Assembly (NCBI GenBank): GCA_007132825.1
Contig: SLNX01000216.1
Coordinates: forward strand, 1-6,666
Length of the DNA: 6,666 bases
Reading direction: 5' to 3'
Source: Bacteroidales bacterium
Lineage (GTDB): Bacteria; Bacteroidota; Bacteroidia; Bacteroidales; UBA7960
Shown: positions 1 to 4,939 of the stretch, in pieces
Numbering within the stretch: position 1 is the first letter of the stretch
How the letters are laid out: the number at the start of each line of letters is the position of its first letter
Program-made: the position numbers and the translations under genes
Notes under the pieces: model-generated
What the model saw: the letters and a program-made list of their open reading frames with translations, nothing else
Told to the model about the DNA's origin: nothing
The model's database searches: none

Positions 1-81
1 ATGGCGAAATTGGTAGACGCGCTAGTTTCAGGGACTAGTGACCGCAAGGTCGTGAAGGTTCGAGTCCTTTTCCGGGCACCA
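1..81 (+). tRNA. tRNA-Leu (anticodon CAG), 5' end cut by the window edge
   Basis: This is a class II (long variable arm) tRNA for leucine that reads CUG codons. The anticodon stem CTAGT/ACTAG (22-26 with 34-38) closes the loop TTCAGGG, giving anticodon CAG at 29-31. The variable arm is a clean GACC-GCAA-GGTC hairpin. The T arm has the stem GAAGG/CCTTT around TTCGAGT. The D region GGTAGAC is typical of leucine tRNAs. The 3' acceptor strand TCCGGGC (71-77) is followed by discriminator A and an encoded CCA (79-81). Its pairing partner would be GCCCGGA, of which only the last A (position 1) is inside the window, so six 5' bases and the promoter are missing. The reading frame that runs through this stretch is not a gene. 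Confidence 0.96.
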
Positions 82-99
82 ATAAATGATCTGACTACC

Positions 100-145
100 A
101 ACAGATCAAATGTTTGCTGGAGAGGCACTCCCAAGCATTTCTGTT
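100..145 (+). other. Bulged hairpin in the tRNA 3' trailer
   Basis: An imperfect stem-loop lies 19 nt after the tRNA CCA end. AACAG (100-104) pairs with CTGTT (141-145) and AAATG (108-112) pairs with CATTT (136-140). TTTG (113-116) pairs with CAAG (132-135) with one G-U pair, and GGAG (119-122) pairs with CTCC (128-131) around a 5-nt loop. A run of five T (144-148) follows at once. It could be a first, weaker terminator, a processing signal, or a small trailer RNA. The pairing is read by eye with no folding energy computed. Confidence 0.45.
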
Positions 146-150
146 TTTAC

Positions 151-190
151 AAAAAAAGAGGCAGCTTTTCAAAGCATTGCCTCTTTTTTT
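151..190 (+). terminator. Strong intrinsic terminator after tRNA-Leu
   Basis: A7-GAGGCA (151-163) pairs with TGCCTC-T7 (178-190). Inside it, GCTTT (164-168) pairs with AAAGC (171-175), leaving only a TC loop and an AT bulge. The seven terminal T form the U-tract. Since the left arm begins with seven A, the hairpin would also work on the minus strand. It is the most convincing terminator in the window and ends the tRNA transcript. Confidence 0.9.
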
Positions 191-256
191 GTAATGGGTG
201 TTTTGGAATTGATTACACAGTTTAATATCACCGGTGCGCTACACCTTAGCCGCAGC

Positions 257-279
257 GCAGCGATAATATTTATTGCTGC
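257..279. repeat. 10-bp inverted repeat (hairpin) in the spacer
   Basis: GCAGCGATAA (257-266) and TTATTGCTGC (270-279) form a 10-bp stem with one G-T mismatch (a G-U wobble in plus-strand RNA) and a TAT loop. The bases that follow (TTAAAAATTT) are AT-rich but not a U-tract, so it is a weak terminator candidate at best. It may equally be a remnant of a repeat or a structure in the mutase leader. Confidence 0.45.
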
Positions 280-372
280 TTAAAAATTTAAAAATCAATG
301 GTGTGCGAATGACATTAAATTGATCATAGACAGGAATTATTTCCCAAAAGCATTTCAAAAGAAAAAAATCAT

Positions 373-380
373 TATACTTG
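373..380 (+). promoter_or_regulatory. Possible -7 element for the phosphohexomutase gene
   Basis: TATACTTG differs at one position from the Bacteroidota -7 consensus TAnnTTTG and lies 37 nt before the ATG at 418. No good -33 TTTG is present at the usual 19-20 nt distance; the nearest is TTTC at 353-356, which is too close. This is a weak call. Confidence 0.3.
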
Positions 381-417
381 TTCTTCAAATCAAATTCAAA
401 ATAAACAACACAAGATT

Positions 418-2151
418 ATGAAGGGTATGGATTCTGAAACATTGAAACGTGCTGAGCAATGGCTTACCGATGCTTATGATAAGGAAACACAGCATGAAGT
501 GAGAGGATTGATCGAAAATGATCCCGATGCTTTGAGTGATGCATTTTACCGCGATCTGGAATTTGGAACGGGCGGTTTGCGCGGCGTGATGGGCGTTGGC
601 ACCAACCGGATGAATAAATATACGGTGGGAATGGCCACACAGGGACTCGCTAACTATTTACTGAAATCCTTTCCCGGAATGGATCATCCAAAAGTGGCCA
701 TCGCACATGACTGTCGGAATAACAGTGAACTTTTTACCCAAATCACCGCCGACATTCTCTCTGCCAACGGAATAGCGGTTTATGTTTTCGATGCCCTGCG
801 ACCAACACCGTTACTCTCTTTCGCAGTGCGTGAACTGGGCTGTCATGCAGGAATTGTGATCACCGCTTCCCATAATCCGCCAGAGTACAACGGTTATAAA
901 GTATACTGGGATGATGGCGGGCAACTGGTTCCTCCGCACGATAAAAATGTGATCGAAGAGGTCAAGAAGATTCAGGTGGAGCAGATCCTGTTTGCCGGTA
1001 AGCCTGAATTGATAACCATGCTGGATGAGTCGTTTGATGCCATCTATATAGAAAAAATGAAATCCCTGTCGCTGGCGCCCAGCCTGATTGGTAAACACAG
1101 CGACCTGGGCATCGTGTTTACCCCCATTCACGGCAGCACGGTCCGACTGGTACCAGAAACACTTAGGGCTTTTGGATTTAAATCTGTATATAACGTTCCG
1201 GAGCAGGACATTGTAGATGGAAACTTTCCCACCGTTGTTTCCCCAAACCCGGAAGAGAAGGAGGCCTTTACAATGGCACTGGAGCAAGCCAAAAAAGTGG
1301 ATGCCGAACTTGTAATGGCGACCGATCCTGATGGCGACAGGCTTGGTGTGGCAGTAAAGGATAAAAACGGTGATTATGTCCTGATCAATGGTAACCAATG
1401 TGCTGTTCTGCTTACCTATTATGTCCTTGAACAATTCAAAGAGCAGGGACAGCTTAAGGGCGATGAGTACATTGTCAAAACCATCGTCACAACCGACCTG
1501 CTTGCCGAAATGGCAGCCGATTACAACGTGGAATGCTTTGATGTATTAACGGGTTTTAAATACATCGCTGAGAAGATGCGCCTGCTGGAAGGGGAAAAAC
1601 GATTCCTGTGTGGTGGTGAAGAAAGCTATGGCTTTCTTGTTGGTGACCTGGTGCGCGATAAGGATGCCGTGATCAGTTGCTGCATGGTAGCTGAGGCTGC
1701 TGCCTGGGCGCGCGAAAAGGAAATGACACTTCTGGATCTGCTCGCAGAGATTTACACTCGCTATGATCTTTATGTGGAAGATCTCGTATCCATCACCAAA
1801 AAAGGGCAGAAGGGGGCAGCAGAGATCAGCGAAATGATGGACAGGTTTCGTAACGATCCGCCCAAAACCATCGATGAGAAAACGCTTGCAAGGATCATTG
1901 ATTATCAAAAAAGCACAGACCACGACCTTTACCAGGATGAAACTTATCCGGTAGACCTCCCAAAATCCAATGTGCTGCAGTTTGTACTGGAGGATGGCAC
2001 ACGCATCACGATGAGGCCCTCCGGCACGGAACCAAAAATAAAATTTTACTTCAGCTGCAAAATGGGTTTGGAAAATGCTGCCTCCTATGAAAACAGAAGG
2101 ATGGAGCTTCAAGAGGCCATAAAAAGGATCAGGAGGGATATGGGGATATAA
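418..2151 (+). CDS. Phospho-sugar mutase (phosphoglucomutase/phosphomannomutase family)
   Basis: A cytosolic alpha-D-phosphohexomutase of 577 residues, the usual length for the PGM2/PgcA-like branch. It should interconvert hexose 6-phosphate and 1-phosphate (glucose most likely, mannose or pentose possible), feeding nucleotide-sugar and polysaccharide synthesis. All four domain signatures are intact: FGTGGLRG (49-56); the catalytic phosphoserine loop TASHNPPEYNGYK (149-161, Ser151); the metal site DPDGDR (303-308, Asp303/305/307); the sugar-binding loop GGEESYGF (399-406); and the phosphate-binding loop RPSGTEPK (533-540). The GGEES loop and the SHNPxxYNGYK form argue for the PGM2-like group rather than classical Pgm or ManB, but substrate cannot be read from sequence. 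An alternative ATG lies three codons downstream (427) and neither start has a proper Shine-Dalgarno site. The gene stands alone on its strand, convergent with the 2443-3048 gene. Confidence 0.95.
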   Translation: MKGMDSETLKRAEQWLTDAYDKETQHEVRGLIENDPDALSDAFYRDLEFGTGGLRGVMGVGTNRMNKYTVGMATQGLANYLLKSFPGMDHPKVAIAHDCRNNSELFTQITADILSANGIAVYVFDALRPTPLLSFAVRELGCHAGIVITASHNPPEYNGYKVYWDDGGQLVPPHDKNVIEEVKKIQVEQILFAGKPELITMLDESFDAIYIEKMKSLSLAPSLIGKHSDLGIVFTPIHGSTVRLVPETLRAFGFKSVYNVPEQDIVDGNFPTVVSPNPEEKEAFTMALEQAKKVDAELVMATDPDGDRLGVAVKDKNGDYVLINGNQCAVLLTYYVLEQFKEQGQLKGDEYIVKTIVTTDLLAEMAADYNVECFDVLTGFKYIAEKMRLLEGEKRFLCGGEESYGFLVGDLVRDKDAVISCCMVAEAAAWAREKEMTLLDLLAEIYTRYDLYVEDLVSITKKGQKGAAEISEMMDRFRNDPPKTIDEKTLARIIDYQKSTDHDLYQDETYPVDLPKSNVLQFVLEDGTRITMRPSGTEPKIKFYFSCKMGLENAASYENRRMELQEAIKRIRRDMGI

Positions 2152-2193
2152 AACGAAACACCCATGACAAGATTTTTTGACACACAGGAGGAT

Positions 2194-2228
2194 GATTGTC
2201 GATTGCCGATTTTCGATTATCCATTGCC
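2194..2228. repeat. Period-7 tandem array, GATTnnC type, five units
   Basis: Five contiguous degenerate heptamers: GATTGTC (2194), GATTGCC (2201), GATTTTC (2208), GATTATC (2215) and CATTGCC (2222). Each keeps ATT at positions 2-4 and a final C. The array begins 42 nt after the phosphohexomutase stop codon and shares its 7-bp period, but not its sequence, with the array that follows. I assign no function. Confidence 0.75.
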
Positions 2229-2260
2229 TGTTAGAGTCGAAGCTGGAAGGAAGATGATAG

Positions 2261-2342
2261 AGGTTGGAGGTTGGAAGTTGGATGTTTGAGGTTTGAGGTT
2301 AGAAAAAAAGATAATCTAACATCCAACATCTAACCTCTAACA
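2261..2342. repeat. Period-7 array arranged as a long imperfect inverted repeat
   Basis: The left arm (2261-2302) is six heptamers: AGGTTGG twice, then AAGTTGG, ATGTTTG, AGGTTTG and AGGTTAG. An A-rich centre (2303-2314) follows. The right arm (2315-2342) is four heptamers in the opposite sense: TCTAACA, TCCAACA, TCTAACC and TCTAACA. Four units of each arm can pair imperfectly across the centre. The element sits almost at the midpoint of the gap between two convergent genes, so a bidirectional transcription stop is a reasonable inference, although no clean U-tract follows either arm. Similar GGTT-rich heptamer arrays are, to my recollection, common between genes in Bacteroidales. Confidence 0.8.
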
Positions 2343-2442
2343 TCAATTCCTGATCTTGGGCAAACTTATAAAGCACAAAATATCAAACAGTAACGAAAAT
2401 ATAAACAGATGAAACCCCGGAAGCATTTTTTCGATGTTTTTC

Positions 2443-3048
2443 TTATCGGAAACGGCTTCTGATGTCACGCAAACGCTCCTGTACCTCTTCATCATCAGGG
2501 TTTTCAAGCCATTCCAGGTATGCTTCTATAAACTCGGGATGATCTTTATAAAGGATTTCGACTCTTTTTTCAACCGGAGGAATGAGAAGCAATCCCAGCA
2601 ACACAATGTATAGTGCGGCCCTGTAATAATACCTTTGCAGGAAGAGAAGATCCTTTTTCGTTATTATTTGGTATAAAGCCAGATAAATTGTGAATCCGGT
2701 TAATGCCACAAAAGCCCAGAACATAATTTTGTGCATCAGCGGAAAGAACATGAATCCGGCCAGAATGGCAATAAGTGCATAGGAGAGTATAATTCCCATA
2801 ATAATCGTTATGTAGATCTGAAAAGGATACAGCGACTGTACGATGCCTTTGTTGAGCATTTGCAGGGGGGCAAGTTTATTGAAGATAAAGAAGCTGAACC
2901 AGAGATAGTAAATCGACAGCAGCGTGGTAAATACCAATAGCGAGGTGTTGGTGATTGGTCCGAGCCAGATCCTTAAAAGCATGATCACAATGACTGTGAC
3001 CATACCCGCTTTCTCAAATTTGTTGATTATAGTATCCTTAACTTTCAT
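2443..3048 (-). CDS. Unrecognised five-helix membrane protein, co-transcribed with murB
   Basis: I do not recognise this 201-residue protein. Hydrophobic stretches suggest five membrane helices at about 15-29, 36-57, 78-100, 105-128 and 141-157. Positive charges sit at the N terminus (KVK, K10) and in the loops around 58-67 and 131-143. By the positive-inside rule this puts the N terminus in the cytoplasm and the charged tail in the periplasm. That tail (about 159-201) is rich in Glu/Asp and Arg (for example NPDDEEVQERLRD) and is probably helical. There is no signal peptidase or lipobox motif. The ATG lies 4 nt after the murB stop in TAATGCAATGA, with no Shine-Dalgarno site, so translation is probably coupled to murB. 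A role in the cell envelope is suggested by position only. Confidence 0.82.
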   Translation of the reverse strand: MKVKDTIINKFEKAGMVTVIVIMLLRIWLGPITNTSLLVFTTLLSIYYLWFSFFIFNKLAPLQMLNKGIVQSLYPFQIYITIIMGIILSYALIAILAGFMFFPLMHKIMFWAFVALTGFTIYLALYQIITKKDLLFLQRYYYRAALYIVLLGLLLIPPVEKRVEILYKDHPEFIEAYLEWLENPDDEEVQERLRDIRSRFR

Positions 3049-3052
3049 TGCA

Positions 3053-4057
3053 TTATATTATATTGACCTCAGGATCAAGCCTGATGCTATATGTTTCAAG
3101 CACAGATTGCTGAATGTCATCAGCCAGTTGGATGATCTCTTTACCGGTTGCTTTGCCATGGTTGACAAGCACCAGTGCCTGTTTGTCATGGACCCCGGCA
3201 TCGCCCCTGCGGTAGCCTTTCCATCCGGCATTTTCGATTAGCCAACCGGCGGCAAGCTTTTTGCCTTTTGGGTCATCAAAAGCCACCAACCCGGGAAACT
3301 TCTTTTTTAAATCCAGGTATACTTCCATCGAAACCACAGGGTTTTTAAAAAAACTTCCTGCATTCCCAAGCACATCAGGATCTGGCAGCTTGTTTCTGCG
3401 GATGCTGCAAACGGCTTGCCTGACATCCTTGATTTCGGGGTTGTCGATTCCTGCCTTATCCAGCTCTGAACGCAGACTGCCATAGGAAGTTTGCGGAACA
3501 GGTTTCTTATCAAGGGAAAAGGTCACCGAAGTGATCACAAACCTGTCTTTTCCCTCCTGTTTAAAATAGCTGTTGCGGTAGCCAAAGCGGCATCCTTTCT
3601 TATCAAAAACAACAAAGACTTTTTTTTCTTTGTCAAAGGCAGTCAGACTATGGAAATGATCCTTCAATTCCACGCCGTAGGCCCCGATGTTCTGAATCGG
3701 ACTGCTGCCAACCTGTCCGGGTATGAGTGAAAGGTTTTCCAATCCTCCCCAGCCCTGGTTTACGCAATAGGCAACAATGTCATCCCAATCCTCACCCGCC
3801 GATACTTCAAGTAATACCTTTCCAGGCATCGTGCCTGTGACTTTTTTTCCAAACATGGCCATTCGAATCACCATTCCGTCGAAATCACCACGAAACAATA
3901 CATTGCTGCCACCGCCAAGGATCAGGTGTTTGTCCTTACTCTTGCTGAAAAGCTCTAATAATGACTCTTTGCTTTGCACTTCAATGTATTCCCTTGCATA
4001 GGCCTCAATGCCAAAGGTGTTTAAGCCTTTTAAAGGATGGTATGTGTATTTTAACAT
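3053..4057 (-). CDS. murB: UDP-N-acetylmuramate dehydrogenase
   Basis: MurB reduces UDP-GlcNAc-enolpyruvate to UDP-MurNAc with NADPH and bound FAD, the second committed step of cytoplasmic peptidoglycan precursor synthesis. The 334-residue length and the layout match the E. coli-like type I enzyme. FAD-binding motifs are GGGSNVL (48-54) and IPGQVGSSPIQNIGAYG (112-128). GYRNSYFK (159-166) carries the active-site Arg161. GNAGSFFKNP (231-240) carries Ser235, the proton donor equivalent to E. coli Ser229. LDPEV near the C terminus carries Glu330, equivalent to Glu325. TSYGSL (190-195) fits the substrate-binding tyrosine loop of type I enzymes. The start at MLKYTYHPLKGLNTFGI is typical of the family. 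The gene follows the sigma factor gene by 132 nt, with a probable terminator and a -7 element between, and precedes the membrane protein gene by 4 nt. Confidence 0.97.
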   Translation of the reverse strand: MLKYTYHPLKGLNTFGIEAYAREYIEVQSKESLLELFSKSKDKHLILGGGSNVLFRGDFDGMVIRMAMFGKKVTGTMPGKVLLEVSAGEDWDDIVAYCVNQGWGGLENLSLIPGQVGSSPIQNIGAYGVELKDHFHSLTAFDKEKKVFVVFDKKGCRFGYRNSYFKQEGKDRFVITSVTFSLDKKPVPQTSYGSLRSELDKAGIDNPEIKDVRQAVCSIRRNKLPDPDVLGNAGSFFKNPVVSMEVYLDLKKKFPGLVAFDDPKGKKLAAGWLIENAGWKGYRRGDAGVHDKQALVLVNHGKATGKEIIQLADDIQQSVLETYSIRLDPEVNII

Positions 4058-4092
4058 CTGGTGCCGGGTGTAATGGGTGCAATTCTTCGGAC

Positions 4093-4100
4093 CAAAGTTA
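4093..4100 (-). promoter_or_regulatory. Probable -7 element of the murB promoter
   Basis: Read on the minus strand, TAACTTTG is an exact match to the Bacteroidota -7 consensus TAnnTTTG and lies 35 nt before the murB ATG. At the expected 19-nt distance the -33 position reads TTCA (4120-4123) rather than TTTG, so the upstream half is weak. A TTTG closer in (4109-4112) is only 8 nt from the -7 box and is badly spaced. Confidence 0.5.
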
Positions 4101-4130
4101 GTGATAATCCAAAAAATATTGAATCTCTGG

Positions 4131-4168
4131 AAAAAAAAGTTGAAAATCCCTGAATATTCGGGGATTTC
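4131..4168 (-). terminator. Probable intrinsic terminator after the sigma factor gene
   Basis: On the minus strand AAATCCC and GGGATTT (plus positions 4161-4167 and 4144-4150) form a 7-bp stem around a 10-nt loop that itself contains the palindrome GAATATTC. After a short spacer (TCAAC) a run of eight T follows (plus A-run 4131-4138). The spacer makes the U-tract less than ideal, so termination may be partial and allow some read-through into murB. Confidence 0.55.
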
Positions 4169-4189
4169 GCCAATAAAAGCTGCAGCCCT

Positions 4190-4792
4190 CTAACGTGTTA
4201 GGATGATGTTCTTTTCCTGGATCAGCTTGCGAAGGTTGATCAATGCATAACGCATTCTGCCCAATGCAGTATTGATGCTCACATCGGTAACCTGGGCAAT
4301 TTCCTTGAAGCTCATGTCTTCATAATGACGCATTTTAAGCACCTCCTTCTGCTCATCCGGAAGATGTTCAATAAGGCGTTTTACGTCATTATGTATCTGT
4401 GTGGTTATGAGTTTTTCCTCTATGGTTTCATCATATACCTTAAGGGTATCAAAAAGATCATACTCTTCGCTGTTCTCCCGGAAAGGCATCCTTTTTGATT
4501 TTCTGAAGAAATCAATAATGAGGTTGTGCGCAATTCGCATGGCCCATGGGAGAAACTTGCCCTCCTCGTTGTAAGAACCTGCCCGCAGGGTATTGATGAT
4601 TTTAATGAAAGTATCCTGAAAAACATCCTCTGCAAGATGCTTATCCTTAACGATCAGAAGGATATATGAGAATATTTTTCTTTGATGCCTGTTGATGAGG
4701 GTTTCCAGGGCATTGTGGTCACCAGCAATAAACAGACGGATCAACTCTTGATCGCTAGTCGCTACGCGGTCATTCATAAGATTGGCCTCCAT
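4190..4792 (-). CDS. ECF-type sigma-70 family RNA polymerase sigma factor
   Basis: An alternative sigma factor of 200 residues with only regions 2 and 4, the ECF (group 4) architecture. Region 2 spans about 33-100. It includes DVFQDTF (56-62), typical of the core-binding 2.2 segment, and WAMRIAHNLIIDFFRK (83-98), the melting and -10 recognition segment. Region 4 spans about 137-188: LPDEQKEVLKMRHYEDMS leads into the helix-turn-helix SFKEIAQVTDVSINTALGRMR (161-181) for -35 recognition. No anti-sigma gene (zinc-binding or FecR-like) adjoins it; murB is downstream. An in-frame stop lies 6 nt upstream of the first ATG. The second Met (residue 6, plus position 4777) is preceded by GGAGG at 8 nt, so a 195-residue product is possible. 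Regulon and stimulus cannot be told from the sequence. Confidence 0.93.
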   Translation of the reverse strand: MEANLMNDRVATSDQELIRLFIAGDHNALETLINRHQRKIFSYILLIVKDKHLAEDVFQDTFIKIINTLRAGSYNEEGKFLPWAMRIAHNLIIDFFRKSKRMPFRENSEEYDLFDTLKVYDETIEEKLITTQIHNDVKRLIEHLPDEQKEVLKMRHYEDMSFKEIAQVTDVSINTALGRMRYALINLRKLIQEKNIILTR

Positions 4793-4889
4793 GTGTTGTT
4801 AAACTAGCGTAAGTGTTTAATCTATAATCCGTCCTCCTATTTTTGGTTAATAACTATTGCGAAGTCGATTTTTCGCACTTTGGCTGCGA

Positions 4890-4920
4890 CAAATATATGT
4901 TTTTTTTTATGTTCAGCAAA
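4890..4920 (-). promoter_or_regulatory. Bacteroidota-type promoter of the ECF sigma gene
   Basis: On the minus strand TTTG (4920-4917), a 19-nt A-rich spacer and TATATTTG (4897-4890) match the Bacteroidota primary-sigma promoter (-33 TTTG, -7 TAnnTTTG) exactly, including spacing. Transcription should begin near 4883, leaving a leader of about 90 nt before the sigma start codon. The leader holds a 6-bp inverted repeat (TGCGAA/TTCGCA, 4858-4877) just after the predicted start and an AGGAGGA (4838-4832) with no usable start codon behind it. Confidence 0.7.
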
Positions 4921-4939
4921 ATATTTTTAAAAAAAACCT

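Larger units (their letters stand above)
191..417. other. Intergenic spacer before the phosphohexomutase; no gene seen
   Basis: This AT-rich spacer follows the tRNA terminator. I find no ORF with coding character and no further tRNA. It holds one inverted repeat (257-279) and a weak -7-like box (373-380), described separately. The last 60 bases are A-rich and lack a Shine-Dalgarno site, as is common for Bacteroidota leaders. Confidence 0.6.

Noticed and set aside
1..225. Open reading frame of 74 codons at the left edge
   Set aside because: It runs through the tRNA-Leu and its terminator; the apparent ATG is tRNA sequence and the peptide has no protein-like character.
811..2112. Long antisense ORFs (811-1434 and 1546-2112) opposite the phosphohexomutase
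   Set aside because: They are shadows of a fully conserved enzyme with intact motifs on the plus strand; their translations look like random Cys/His/Phe-rich antisense sequence.
2164..2289. 41-codon ORF just after the mutase stop codon
   Set aside because: Most of it is translated from the two period-7 repeat arrays, it has no ribosome binding site at a proper distance, and its composition follows the repeats.
2194..2342. CRISPR array
   Set aside because: The units are 7 bp, contiguous and degenerate, with no spacers and no cas genes.
2403..2460. Terminator directly after the membrane protein gene
   Set aside because: Similar-looking GGAAGC and GGCTTC stretches do not align into a stem, and no U-tract follows; the repeat at 2261-2342 is a better candidate for ending this transcript.
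4832..4838. AGGAGGA on the minus strand in the sigma leader as a start signal for a leader peptide
   Set aside because: No ATG, GTG or TTG follows at 5-10 nt; only ATT-ATA-GAT-TAA is there, which is too short and has a rare start codon.
4921..4939. Terminator after the acyl-CoA synthetase gene
   Set aside because: There is a T-run on the minus strand after the stop codon, but no GC-containing stem before it, so I do not call an intrinsic terminator; some read-through into the sigma gene is possible.
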